Assembly: GCA_964646925.1 (NCBI GenBank)
Contig: CAZYIC010000028.1
Coordinates: 1 to 15,440, forward strand
DNA: 15,440 nucleotides
Reading direction: 5' to 3'
DNA from: GWB1-37-8 sp964646925
GTDB lineage: Bacteria; Patescibacteriota; Microgenomatia; Levybacterales; UBA12049
Both the position numbers and the translations under genes were made by a program. The notes beneath the pieces are model-generated. The model made no database searches, was not told the origin of the DNA, and saw only the letters and a program-made list of their open reading frames with translations. Below are positions 1-7,709 of the stretch, one piece after another. Each line of letters opens with the position of its first letter. Positions within the stretch are counted from its first letter, which is position 1.

Positions 1-54
1 CCCAATGCTACTTGCCATTACCTGAAATGTCGCAAATGTATTTTAACTTATTCA
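1..54. repeat. Left copy of 54-bp terminal inverted repeat
   Basis: Bases 1-54 are the exact reverse complement of 15387-15440, and the match stops sharply at base 55. The copy lies downstream of the leftmost minus-strand gene, and the right copy lies downstream of pyrG, so both outward transcripts would run into the same sequence in the same orientation. It contains no convincing hairpin or T-run. It is either the edge of a multicopy element or the overlap left by an assembly graph. Confidence 0.95.
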
Positions 55-177
55 TAAGACAAAATATATCAAATGGTTGGGGTGGGGAGTCCCACTTTCA
101 AAAAAGCCAAGGCTGTCAGACGGTTGGGATTTGGGTTTTCTTCCATGTTTTTACGGTAGGGGATTGCGCGAGGAGTG

Positions 178-462
178 TCAAGCTGTCTGTTGAACTTTTT
201 CAAGGTTCTTAATTCTTTCCTCATGGCCTTCGACTTCTTCACGAAGTTGTGAGCTTTGATGAATAGATAAAGTTTTATCTTCTTGTAAATCCTCAATCTG
301 TCCCGAAATATCATCAAGCTTAGTCATGACCTCATCTCTGTAGCTTTTATGATCCTTCCGTATCTTTTCTAATTTTACATCAATTTCGCTGACTATTTCC
401 TGTTTGAGGATTAAAAGATCTCCTTCTGCCGCATTTTCCGATAATGGTTTTTTTCGTTTCAT
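178..462 (-). CDS. Small coiled-coil protein, unknown function
   Basis: This 94-residue protein is highly charged, with no membrane segment and no signal peptide. From about residue 15 to the end it is rich in Glu, Lys, Leu and Ile with heptad-like spacing (for example EEVEGHEERIKNLEKVQQ near the C-terminus), so it probably forms a long helix or coiled coil. I recall similar short coiled-coil proteins as frequent in CPR genomes, but no function is established. It follows dnaE on the same strand after a 53-base gap that holds its own promoter (TTGAAT, 18-base spacer, TATACT), with the -10 box 9 bases before the ATG. That promoter supports both the start choice and the reality of the gene. The alternative reading frame over the same bases has no such support. 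Confidence 0.6.
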   Translation of the reverse strand: MKRKKPLSENAAEGDLLILKQEIVSEIDVKLEKIRKDHKSYRDEVMTKLDDISGQIEDLQEDKTLSIHQSSQLREEVEGHEERIKNLEKVQQTA

Positions 463-471
463 AGTCCGCTT

Positions 472-501
472 AGTATACTAAAATCCTGAAAATAAATTCA
501 A
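472..501 (-). promoter_or_regulatory. Promoter for the coiled-coil gene
   Basis: On the minus strand there is TTGAAT (501-496), an 18-base spacer and TATACT (477-472). The ATG begins at 462, so transcription would start only about 2-3 bases upstream of it. No Shine-Dalgarno sequence fits in that space. Confidence 0.55.
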
Positions 502-515
502 TAGGACGAAATAGA

Positions 516-3500
516 TCAATGAGTAACCTGAGAAATTTTTTCCGCAATAATTGTAGGTTTATCATTTTTTATGTCCAAATGTCCCTCGACAATTATTACA
601 GATTCTTTAATTAGTAAATTTTTATGCAATTCAAAAATTCTTGGAAAAATAACACATTCAACCGAAAGACCTTTCTCGTTGCCAATCACCAAAAACGCCA
701 TTTCGTTATTATTTTTTTTCGTAAATATTCTCCTTGAGGATTCAATTATTCCACCAATTTTCACCCTTGCTCCTTCTTTTTCTTCTATTAGCAGTTCTAT
801 CTCATGGGAAATTACAGACTTGATATACAAGAGATTGTCAAGCTGAGGATGAGACGTAAGGTAGAGTCCAAGAAACTCTTTTTCGAAAGCTAATTTTTCA
901 TTGGGTGAAAACTCTTCAACATTATTTGAAATCATATTACGCTGAGATTTAATATCGTCACTATCATTAAAAAGACTTGTTTGTCCTTCTTCATTCTGTT
1001 TTCTTTTTTTATGGGCAGTTTGACTAATTCGGGGGTATTCAATTAAAAGACTTGCTCTGTTTCCGAAGCTGTCCATAGCTCCGGCTTTAATTAAGCTCTC
1101 CACAGTTTTTTTGTTAACAGGTCCCAGGTCAACTCTAAAACAGAAATCCTCAAGGCTTTTAAAGTTTCCTTTTGACCGTGCATCCAACATGCTTTTTATG
1201 GCGGCGTGCCCAACATTTTTTATAGCAGTAAGCCCGAAGCGTATATTTATTTTATCTTCGATTGTAAAATCACTTTCGGATTTATTGATATCGGGAGGTA
1301 AAACAGCAACTTTAAGTCTTTTACATTCGGCAACTGCTTGAGCTATTTTTTCATTTTTCACAGGGCCGGTTGTACCCCTGGATTCTGCCGTAAGAAGAGC
1401 TGTCATAAATTCAACAGGAAAATGCGCTTTGAGGTAAGCTGTTCTGAACGCAATCGTAGCGTAGCCTGCTGCATGGGCTTTATTGAATCCATAGCCTGCA
1501 AAAGGTTCAAAAAGCACCCAAAATTCTTCAGCTTTTTTCCTATTCATTCCATTCGTAACGCATCCGCTAACAAATTTATCATGCTGTTTTTTCATTTCGG
1601 AAGAGATCTTCTTGCCAATTGCTTTCCTTAATTTATCGGCTTCAAGCCATGAGTATCCTGCAACTTTTATTGCAGTTAATAGGACATCATCCTGAAAGGT
1701 TATAACTCCGTATGACTCCTTCAGAATATCGGACAGCCGAATGTCAGGATATCTTATAAGCGACGGGTTATGTTTTCTTCTGATAAATTCGGGAATATTT
1801 GCCATTGGGCCCGGACGGTATAATGCAACCATTGCCTGAAGATCAAAAATGCTTGTTGGCTTAAGGTCTTTAATGTATCTTCTCATTCCGGAAGATTCAA
1901 GCTGAAAAATTCCCGTTGTCTCCCCGCTTGACAAAAGATCATATGTTTTTTTGTCATCATAAGGAACAGAAGATAGGTCTATGTTTTTACGTTGATTTTC
2001 TTTTATAAAACGGAGCGATTCCTGAATAATTGTTAAATTCCTAAGACCCAAAAAATCAATTTTCAAAAGCCCGACTCCATCCTCCCCAATTGTATACATA
2101 TCATATTGAGTTATGATCTTTTCCCCATTTGTCTCTTTTTGCAATGGTGCATATTCAGTTAAGGGTTGGTCTGCGATCACAACTCCTGCCGCATGCATAG
2201 AGGCATGTCGCGCAACACCTTCAAGTTTTTTTGCCAGATCCAGGAGTCTTTTTGTCTCAGGTTCTGTCTGATATGCCGTATTCAATTCCGGGCTTTGAGA
2301 CAAAGCCTTATCGATTGTCATTGCCTGTCCTTGCCAGCCCGGAGGAATCATTTTGGATATTCTGTCAGGACCCGAATACGGCATTCCGAGAGCGCGTCCC
2401 GTATCTCTGACAGATCCTCTTGCTTCCATGGTGCCGAAAGTGATAATTTGCGCAACTTTGTCCCGTCCGTATTTTTGTGTAACATATTCTATGACTTCGT
2501 CGCGGCGGTTGTCTGCGAAATCCAAATCAATATCCGGAGGAGAGGGTCTCATTGGATTCAAAAATCTCTCAAAAGGAAGCTTAAAGAAAAGAGGGTCCAC
2601 ATCGGATATGCTTAATGCATAGGAGACAATAGAGCCCGCATTGGACCCTCTTCCCGGGCCAACTGTAATGCCATGAGATTTTGCCCAGTTGACAAAATCA
2701 GCAACAATTAGAATGTAAGTTTCATATCCTTTTTTAAGAATAACCGATAATTCGTATTCCGCTCTTTCTTTTATTTCTTCTGTTATTGTCTTATATCTTT
2801 CTTTTAGTCCCTCCGTGACCTTTTCTTTAATATATTCTGCAGGCGTTTTTTTGTTGGGAACGTCAAAAACGGGCATGATCCATTTATTTAACGTTATATC
2901 TACATTGCACATGTCTGCAATTTTTGATGTGTTTTCTATCGCAGATGGCGTCTGAATAAAAAGGCCTGCCATTTCTTCTTGGGATTTTATATAAAAATCA
3001 GGAGAAGAAATCATGGAAAGCTTTCTGTTTTTTGTATCTATTGTTGTTTGGGTTTGTATGCAGAGAAGAATTTCCTGAGCTTCCGCATCTGATTTATTGA
3101 CGTAATGATTATCATTAGTCGCTACAAGGGGTATTCCCAATTTTTGGGAAAGGTTAATTAGTTTTTCGTTTAAATAATCCTGGTCTTTGACATCAATATG
3201 CTTTTGAATCTCAAGATAAAAATTGTCTTTTCCGAATATCTCCGAAAGGGTTTGCGCTCTTTTTTTTGCAGTTTCTTCCTGATTTTGCAAAAGAGGTTCC
3301 GAAATATATCCATTTACGCAAGCCGAAAGGCAAATTAGTCCTTCGTGGTACTCTTTCAAAAGTTCCATGTCCGTTCTTGGACGATAATAATATCCCTCCA
3401 AATTCGCAATAGAAATTATTTTCATTAAATTTTTATAGCCTTCATTATTTTTCGCCAGAAGAATTAAGTGGTTGGAATCCGTATCTACTCCTGCTTCTTT

Positions 3501-3731
3501 ATCTCCGCGATTTCGTCTGGCAACATATATTTCGCAGCCGATGATTGGCTTTATTCCCTCCCTAAGGCATGTTTTATAAAACTTTATTGTTCCGTACATA
3601 TTGCCGTGGTCTGTTATGGCGATAGCTTTCATATTTAGCTCTTTTGCACGGCTAACTATTTCCTCTATTTTGGAGAGCCCGTCTAAAAGCGAATACTCAC
3701 TATGATTATGAAGATGTACGAAGTCTGCCAT
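516..3731 (-). CDS. dnaE: DNA polymerase III subunit alpha (replicative polymerase)
   Basis: This is the 1071-residue catalytic subunit of the replicative polymerase. The N-terminal PHP domain (about 1-270) starts with HLHNHSEYSLLDG and appears to keep all nine metal ligands: H8, H10, D17, H42, E67, H88, C137, D207 and H209. This is the arrangement found in PHP domains with proofreading exonuclease activity. The C-family polymerase core has PDIDLDF (D401, D403) and a third aspartate in LLKIDFLG (D559), matching the E. coli catalytic triad D401/D403/D555. A helix-hairpin-helix lies near 832-850, a beta-clamp binding motif QTSLF at 917-921, and an OB fold at about 988-1065. The protein ends right after the OB fold, so the tau-binding tail of the 1160-residue E. 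coli enzyme is missing. The start is supported by a promoter with its -10 box 9 bases upstream. It lies downstream of gatB, with a gap of 42 bases. Confidence 0.97.
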   Translation of the reverse strand: MADFVHLHNHSEYSLLDGLSKIEEIVSRAKELNMKAIAITDHGNMYGTIKFYKTCLREGIKPIIGCEIYVARRNRGDKEAGVDTDSNHLILLAKNNEGYKNLMKIISIANLEGYYYRPRTDMELLKEYHEGLICLSACVNGYISEPLLQNQEETAKKRAQTLSEIFGKDNFYLEIQKHIDVKDQDYLNEKLINLSQKLGIPLVATNDNHYVNKSDAEAQEILLCIQTQTTIDTKNRKLSMISSPDFYIKSQEEMAGLFIQTPSAIENTSKIADMCNVDITLNKWIMPVFDVPNKKTPAEYIKEKVTEGLKERYKTITEEIKERAEYELSVILKKGYETYILIVADFVNWAKSHGITVGPGRGSNAGSIVSYALSISDVDPLFFKLPFERFLNPMRPSPPDIDLDFADNRRDEVIEYVTQKYGRDKVAQIITFGTMEARGSVRDTGRALGMPYSGPDRISKMIPPGWQGQAMTIDKALSQSPELNTAYQTEPETKRLLDLAKKLEGVARHASMHAAGVVIADQPLTEYAPLQKETNGEKIITQYDMYTIGEDGVGLLKIDFLGLRNLTIIQESLRFIKENQRKNIDLSSVPYDDKKTYDLLSSGETTGIFQLESSGMRRYIKDLKPTSIFDLQAMVALYRPGPMANIPEFIRRKHNPSLIRYPDIRLSDILKESYGVITFQDDVLLTAIKVAGYSWLEADKLRKAIGKKISSEMKKQHDKFVSGCVTNGMNRKKAEEFWVLFEPFAGYGFNKAHAAGYATIAFRTAYLKAHFPVEFMTALLTAESRGTTGPVKNEKIAQAVAECKRLKVAVLPPDINKSESDFTIEDKINIRFGLTAIKNVGHAAIKSMLDARSKGNFKSLEDFCFRVDLGPVNKKTVESLIKAGAMDSFGNRASLLIEYPRISQTAHKKRKQNEEGQTSLFNDSDDIKSQRNMISNNVEEFSPNEKLAFEKEFLGLYLTSHPQLDNLLYIKSVISHEIELLIEEKEGARVKIGGIIESSRRIFTKKNNNEMAFLVIGNEKGLSVECVIFPRIFELHKNLLIKESVIIVEGHLDIKNDKPTIIAEKISQVTH

Positions 3732-3736
3732 ACAGC

Positions 3737-3770
3737 ATTAAGTATAAAGTATTACGTATTAAGTATAAAG
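3737..3770 (-). promoter_or_regulatory. dnaE promoter region with a 13-bp direct repeat
   Basis: On the minus strand TATACT (3746-3741) lies 9 bases before the dnaE ATG, and a weak -35 (TTTATA) lies near 3769-3764. The plus-strand string attaagtataaag occurs twice, at 3737-3749 and 3758-3770, a 21-base period or about two helical turns. The second copy overlaps the -35 region. It could be a repeat array or an operator, or simply a duplicated promoter. Confidence 0.45.
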
Positions 3771-3788
3771 AACCTATTTTAGTTCTTT
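3767..3788 (-). terminator. Weak hairpin over the gatB stop codon
   Basis: A 7-bp stem AAAGAAC/GTTCTTT with an 8-base loop spans the end of gatB, whose TAG stop lies in the loop. On the minus strand the stem is followed by ATACTTAATACG, which is a poor U-tract. It may attenuate gatCAB transcription before the dnaE promoter, but the call is weak. Confidence 0.25.
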
Positions 3789-5150
3789 TTCTAGGGCTGT
3801 TTTGATTTGATTAGTATTTCCCGTTGGAAAACGTTGCTTTACTCTTCCTATTAGAAAACCAATGACCTGAATTTTTCCTGTTTTGTAATCAGCAACTGCC
3901 TTAGAATTTTCTATTAAAATCCTATTAATAATTGTTTGTAGCTCATTTTGATCAACTGGAGATTTTTGATTATCTTTGATAATAATCCTAATTAACTCAG
4001 CCGGCAGAGTCTTGTCTACATCAACTTTCTTGTTTATAATATAGTTTGCAACCTGCTTTCTGCTTAATTCATGATGAAATCCAACATCAGCGGCTTCATC
4101 AAAATATTCGGCAATTTTTTTATCTCTTGTTAATATTTCAGCATCATAAGTAGACAGTCTATAAATGTTTATAAATCTTTGCATTTTTACATTTGGCAAT
4201 TCCGGCATAACACACTCAATACTTGCAATATCAGAATCAGAAAATTTTAGCGGCGGGATGTCCGGTTCGGGGAAGTAGCGGTAATCATACGCTTCTTCGT
4301 GAATTCTTTGCGAAACTGTCTTTTGCCTGTCCTCATCCCATCCCCGAGTTTCTTGAGCAGGAGTATTTCCATCTTCCAAAATTTCCGTTTGCCTTTTAAT
4401 TTCAAATTCAATTGATTTTTCTACGAATCGGAAAGAATTAATATTTTTCACTTCCACTTTATATTTCGGCAACTTATTCGTCATGCTGGCTTGTCCAGCA
4501 TCTCTCTTTGATTCTGGACGCGCTTCTCTTGCCAGAATGACGGGGTAAAGCGAGATGTTTGGTTCAAGCCTCATATTTCCTTTTTCCATGTCGGCATCTG
4601 ATACCCCAAGATAGCGAACAATTTGTTGAAGTTTCTTAAGGTATTCAACGACTTCTCTTGCATTCTCAAAATCAGGTTCGGTAACAATTTCAACAAGCGG
4701 AACTCCGGATCTATTAAAGTCGATCAAGCTTGAGTCTCCTTCATGAATCAATTTTCCAGTATCTTCTTCCATGTGTACGCGTCTAATCCTAATTGTTTTT
4801 TTCTGTGCACCTTCCAGGTGTCTGGCTACTTCAACGTAGCCGTTGATCGCGAAGGGCTCATCGTACTGGCTAATTTGATAGCCTTTAGGCAAATCAGGAT
4901 AAAAATAATTTTTTCTGTCAAATTTTGAAAGTAGAGGAATTTGGCAATTTAGAGCAAGGCCTATCATAATGCACCACTCAATTGCCTTTTTGTTTGGAAC
5001 GGGCAATGCGCCGGGCAAGCCGAGGCAAACAGGACAAGTGTGAGTATTCGGTTTTTGGCCAAAATAATCAGCAGAACACGAACAAAACATTTTTGATTTC
5101 GTTTTCAGCTCAACGTGTACCTCTAGTCCGATGACCGGTTTATAATTCAT
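3774..5150 (-). CDS. gatB: Asp-tRNA(Asn)/Glu-tRNA(Gln) amidotransferase subunit B
   Basis: GatB binds the misacylated tRNA, phosphorylates the Asp or Glu side chain and transfers ammonia from GatA to it. The frame is open further upstream, but the true start is the ATG at 5150: MNYKPVIGLEVHVEL is the conserved GatB N-terminus, and this ATG overlaps the gatA stop as ATGA. The protein is 458 residues. Cysteines in MFCSCSADYF and HTCPVCLGLPGALP (about 21-50) form the family's zinc-type knuckle. VHMEEDTGKLIHEG and DFNRSGVPLVEIVTEPD (about 126-160) are cradle-domain signatures. The C-terminal 100 or so residues are the YqeY-like tRNA-binding tail. About 23 residues at 203-225 do not fit the family, which normally runs from EPNISL almost directly to the KVEVKNINSFR motif. 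They coincide with a hairpin repeat (see the repeat entry). Confidence 0.95.
   Translation of the reverse strand: MNYKPVIGLEVHVELKTKSKMFCSCSADYFGQKPNTHTCPVCLGLPGALPVPNKKAIEWCIMIGLALNCQIPLLSKFDRKNYFYPDLPKGYQISQYDEPFAINGYVEVARHLEGAQKKTIRIRRVHMEEDTGKLIHEGDSSLIDFNRSGVPLVEIVTEPDFENAREVVEYLKKLQQIVRYLGVSDADMEKGNMRLEPNISLYPVILAREARPESKRDAGQASMTNKLPKYKVEVKNINSFRFVEKSIEFEIKRQTEILEDGNTPAQETRGWDEDRQKTVSQRIHEEAYDYRYFPEPDIPPLKFSDSDIASIECVMPELPNVKMQRFINIYRLSTYDAEILTRDKKIAEYFDEAADVGFHHELSRKQVANYIINKKVDVDKTLPAELIRIIIKDNQKSPVDQNELQTIINRILIENSKAVADYKTGKIQVIGFLIGRVKQRFPTGNTNQIKTALEKELK
4479..4542. repeat. Double-hairpin repeat inserted in frame in gatB
   Basis: The 64-base element has near-matching ends: cgtcatgctggc at 4479-4490, and gccagaatgacg at 4531-4542 as its inverse with one mismatch. 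Inside are two perfect 7-bp hairpins: atgctgg/ccagcat (4483-4489/4495-4501, 5-base loop) and attctgg/ccagaat (4511-4517/4532-4538, 14-base loop). It encodes the stretch of GatB that is absent from the family. The ATGACG-ended layout resembles dispersed bacterial repeats that read in frame, such as Rickettsia palindromic elements, but common origin is not implied. Confidence 0.75.
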
Positions 5151-6556
5151 AAATTTGGTTTTTGTTTGTAAAACATTGTTTGATTTTCGTAAATTTGAGC
5201 AACATTGAGGATTAGGCTTTCTGAAAATTGCGGGCCGATAATCTGCATTCCAATCGGAAGATTTTCCTTTGAAAATCCGCAAGTTATATTTATTCCGGGA
5301 AGTCCTGCGATAGACGATGGTTCTACCAGAATATCAGCCAATTCTCCGAACATTGCGCTTTTTTTTGATGAGCCGACAGGAAGCGCAGTTGATGGGGAGG
5401 TGGGCGCAATTATCACATTAATCTCTTTGAAAGCTTTATTAAAATCATCAACGATCAGAGTTCTAACTTGTTGTGCTTTTTTGTAATATGCATCATAGTA
5501 TCCGGCAGATAAGGTATAGGTTCCAAGCATGATTCTTCTTTTTGCTTCTTCGCCAAAAAATTCCCTCCCATTTCCATATCTTATGCCATCATATCGGGCT
5601 AGATTTGATGAAACTTCCGCCCGCTGAAGGATTGTATAAACGGAAATTGCATATTGAGGATCAAATAACTTAATGTTTTTAATTATTGCCCCTTGTTTTC
5701 CTAATATACTTAGGGCATTTTTTACTTTTTCAACTATTCCGCTATCTATGGCTTTAAAATAATCATCCGACACTCCAATTTTTAAACCCTTGATTGATCT
5801 CGATAAATTTTTTGAGTAATCTTTTGCTTTTTCCGGAGAAGTTGTCGCATCCATTTTGTCTAGTCCGGCCAGAACATTAAGTATCAAGGCGCTATCCTGA
5901 ACGGTTTTAGTTATTGGTCCTGGTGAGTCAAGGGAAGACGCCATAGCAACAACGCCATATCTGCTTACTCTTCCGTATGTTGGTTTTAATCCTACCGCTC
6001 CGCACCAAGATGCGGGTTGGCGGATTGATCCTGCTGTTTCCGACCCAATTCCTGCTAATGTCTCATCTGAAGCAACGCTTGCCGCAGCGCCTCCTGAAGA
6101 CCCTCCAGGAAGCCTCCTTAAATTCCACGGATTTTTAGTAGAGCCAAAGTCTGATGTTTCGGTAGATGAGCCATGAGCCCATGCATCCATGTTGGTTTTT
6201 CCTAATATTACTGCTCCAGCGTTTTTAAGTCTGCTTACAACAGTTGCATCGTAAGGCGGGATAAAATTTTCCAAAACTTTGCTTGATGCAGTAGTTTTTA
6301 TTCCTAATGTGCAGAAATTATCTTTGATAGAAATTGGAATTCCCAATAGTGGTAGATCACGATTGACTGCAATCTGTTCGTCTGCTTTTTTAGCGCTACT
6401 TAATGCTTCTTTCTCAGTCACCGTTACAAAAGCGTTAAGCTTTGATTCAATTTTTTTTATTCTTCCAAGACAAGCTTTTATAATTTCAGCAGACGAAAAT
6501 TTCTTGCTCCTCAATCCTTCTTTCGCTTCCTTAATTGTCAGTTCATTCAATTTCAT
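5147..6556 (-). CDS. gatA: Asp-tRNA(Asn)/Glu-tRNA(Gln) amidotransferase subunit A
   Basis: GatA is the amidase-signature glutaminase of the GatCAB complex; it frees ammonia from glutamine and channels it to GatB. Its 469 residues are close to the usual family length. The Ser-cisSer-Lys triad is visible: K78 in GIPISIKDN, S153 in LPGGSSGG and nucleophile S177 in GSETAGSIRQPAS. The line GAVGLKPTYGRVSRYG follows, as in characterised GatA proteins. The start ATG lies 17 bases after the gatC stop, without a clear Shine-Dalgarno. The stop overlaps the gatB start (ATGA), implying translational coupling and equal subunit supply. No insertion repeat is seen in this gene, unlike its neighbours gatB and gatD. 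Confidence 0.97.
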   Translation of the reverse strand: MKLNELTIKEAKEGLRSKKFSSAEIIKACLGRIKKIESKLNAFVTVTEKEALSSAKKADEQIAVNRDLPLLGIPISIKDNFCTLGIKTTASSKVLENFIPPYDATVVSRLKNAGAVILGKTNMDAWAHGSSTETSDFGSTKNPWNLRRLPGGSSGGAAASVASDETLAGIGSETAGSIRQPASWCGAVGLKPTYGRVSRYGVVAMASSLDSPGPITKTVQDSALILNVLAGLDKMDATTSPEKAKDYSKNLSRSIKGLKIGVSDDYFKAIDSGIVEKVKNALSILGKQGAIIKNIKLFDPQYAISVYTILQRAEVSSNLARYDGIRYGNGREFFGEEAKRRIMLGTYTLSAGYYDAYYKKAQQVRTLIVDDFNKAFKEINVIIAPTSPSTALPVGSSKKSAMFGELADILVEPSSIAGLPGINITCGFSKENLPIGMQIIGPQFSESLILNVAQIYENQTMFYKQKPNL

Positions 6557-6573
6557 TTATAATTAATTTTTAT

Positions 6574-6855
6574 TTATTCCGTGAATATCGCTTTTACCTT
6601 GAAAAATCCATTATGCGTAGATTCGGAATTCGATAAAGCTTCTTCCTGTGTGAGGGAGGGTTTTACTTTGTCTTCCCGCGTAACATTTTTGAGACCGGTT
6701 ACCTGGGATGTTGGACTTATACACTTAGTTTCTATTGAGTTTAGTTTTTCTACGTAGGAGATAGTTTCCGACAATTGTTTTTCAAACTTATTTTTTTCTT
6801 CAGGTTCAAGCGGAAGATTTGCCAGTTCAGCAACGTGCGCTACATCTATTTTCAT
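6574..6855 (-). CDS. gatC: Asp-tRNA(Asn)/Glu-tRNA(Gln) amidotransferase subunit C
   Basis: GatC is the small subunit that wraps around and stabilises the GatA-GatB interface. The 93-residue protein has the family pattern: an N-terminal helix MKIDVAHVAELANLPLEPEE, then a second helix FEKQLSETISYVEKLNSIET, and a C-terminal extended part ending in a short NGFFKVKAIF strand. Gene order gatC-gatA-gatB is the common bacterial one. A TATAAT box lies 6 bases before the ATG, so gatCAB probably has its own promoter in addition to any read-through from murT-gatD. The gatD stop is only 14 bases upstream. Confidence 0.95.
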   Translation of the reverse strand: MKIDVAHVAELANLPLEPEEKNKFEKQLSETISYVEKLNSIETKCISPTSQVTGLKNVTREDKVKPSLTQEEALSNSESTHNGFFKVKAIFTE

Positions 6856-6861
6856 AAATCC

Positions 6862-6889
6862 ATTATAGCTTATTTAGTTCTTTTTACAA
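6862..6889 (-). promoter_or_regulatory. gatCAB promoter
   Basis: On the minus strand there is TTGTAA (6889-6884), a 16-base spacer and a consensus TATAAT (6867-6862). Only six bases (ggattt) separate the -10 box from the gatC ATG, so the transcript would start at or very near the A of the ATG. The promoter overlaps the last codons of gatD. Confidence 0.6.
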
Positions 6890-7709
6890 TAAAATTATGA
6901 GCTTTCCATTCTAGGGAATCATCGAGAGGGGAGAGGTTGATGGTAGGGGAGTCGCCTGCCTTGCGGCGGGGCAAGTATTTTTTTTCAAGAGCAAGCCGTA
7001 TTAATAAATCTGCAAATTCGGGGTTTTTTGGGAGAATTGGACCGTGAAGATAACTTCCAAAACTATTTTTATAAGCAGCGCCTTCAGTTCTGTCTCCCGC
7101 CTGCACTTGTCTGCCGTCAAGCATGGCGGGCAGGTCTCCATTATTGCCAAAACCTTTTATGACTTTCCCTAAGAGTTTAACTCCTTTTCCAAGATAAGTT
7201 CTTCCTCCATGATTTTCAAACCCAACAATGGTTCGTGCCTCGACCTCTGAGGTCGCGTGCCTGAGACCTCTGAGGTCGGTATGAATTGCAATGTTGCCGA
7301 TTAAACGAGGATAACTTAACCCGGGATTTTCCGTATAAAGATCGAAGATGCTTAAACCGGGAATAATAGTTCCGTTAGCGTCTTTATAATATTTTCCAAG
7401 AAACTGATATGCGCCGCAAATATAAAGTCCGGGAGTTCCATCTTCAATCATTTGTTTCAGAGTAGCTTTCTTTTTCATTAAATCTTCTGATACTATTTGC
7501 TGTTGTCTATCCTGAGCTCCTCCCATGAACAGTAAATCACATTTTCGTAAATCTTCAATCTTAAATTCTAAATCCAAACGTATAACTTCCGTATCAATTC
7601 TTCTCCACTCACTTCTTTTTTGAAGTACAATAATATTTCCTCTGTCTCCATAAGTAGACATTAGTTCCGGATATAGCCACCCAATTTTTAGCGTATAGTT
7701 AATTTTCAT
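6870..7709 (-). CDS. gatD: Lipid II isoglutaminyl synthase, glutaminase subunit GatD
   Basis: GatD is a class I (CobB/CobQ-like) glutamine amidotransferase. With MurT it converts D-Glu of the lipid II stem peptide to D-iGln at the cytoplasmic face of the membrane. The opening IGWLYPELMSTYGDRGNI is the family signature. The nucleophile is C98 in LYICGAYQFLG, GFENHGGRTYLG follows at about 163-174, and the catalytic histidine is H222 in SYLHGP. The 279 residues exceed the 243 of S. aureus GatD. The excess maps to three stretches that break conserved motifs and coincide with palindromic DNA: about 144-158, 192-205 and 245-252. The ATG overlaps the murT stop (ATGA), so the two subunits are translationally coupled. 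Confidence 0.92.
   Translation of the reverse strand: MKINYTLKIGWLYPELMSTYGDRGNIIVLQKRSEWRRIDTEVIRLDLEFKIEDLRKCDLLFMGGAQDRQQQIVSEDLMKKKATLKQMIEDGTPGLYICGAYQFLGKYYKDANGTIIPGLSIFDLYTENPGLSYPRLIGNIAIHTDLRGLRHATSEVEARTIVGFENHGGRTYLGKGVKLLGKVIKGFGNNGDLPAMLDGRQVQAGDRTEGAAYKNSFGSYLHGPILPKNPEFADLLIRLALEKKYLPRRKAGDSPTINLSPLDDSLEWKAHNFIVKRTK
6960..6975. repeat. Palindromic insert in gatD, copy 3
   Basis: cttgc/gcaag arms (6960-6964/6971-6975) surround a ggcggg loop and are preceded by gcctgc. The element reads LPRRKAGD in GatD at about residues 246-253, just after the last conserved helix. It looks like a degenerate relative of the GC-rich palindromes elsewhere in this window. Confidence 0.5.
7096..7134. 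repeat. Palindromic insert in gatD, copy 2 (same family as the tRNA-Gly flank)
   Basis: Nested arms cccgcc/ggcggg (7096-7101/7125-7130) and cttg/caag (7106-7109/7118-7121) enclose the loop tctgccgt. The insert reads LPAMLDGRQVQAG inside GatD, between GFGNNG and DRTEGAAYKN, which are normally adjacent. Its left arm shares the 19 bases tctcccgcctgcacttgtc with the left flank of the tRNA-Gly at 13373. Confidence 0.75.
7242..7277. repeat. Palindromic insert in gatD, copy 1 (two gacctctgaggtc units)
   Basis: The perfect 13-base palindrome gacctctgaggtc occurs at 7242-7254 and again at 7265-7277, separated by 10 bases. It encodes the DLRGLRHATSEVEA stretch of GatD, immediately before the conserved GFENHGG motif, where related proteins are shorter. 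Confidence 0.7.

Noticed and set aside
9..56. 15-codon reading frame in the terminal repeat (MNKLKYICDISGNGK) as a gene or transposase fragment
   Set aside because: It has ATG only in the left copy and TTG in the right, is very short, and I cannot match it to a known family.
83..95. gtggg/cccac hairpin near the left end
   Set aside because: A short 5-bp stem without a T-run on either strand; no function can be supported.
100..114. Rho-independent terminator (AGCC/GGCT then six T on the minus strand)
   Set aside because: The stem would be 4 bp with a 2-base loop, too tight to fold as a real terminator.
69..317. 82-residue minus-strand frame at the left end
   Set aside because: It largely overlaps the coiled-coil gene in another frame, lacks a promoter, and its composition is not protein-like.
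2166..2615. 149-residue plus-strand frame inside dnaE
   Set aside because: It is a shadow of the polymerase core on the opposite strand, with no recognisable motifs or promoter.
5151..5282. Upstream ATG extending gatB by 44 residues
   Set aside because: The extension lies inside gatA coding sequence, has no GatB homology, and the ATG at 5150 begins the conserved GatB N-terminus with an ATGA overlap.
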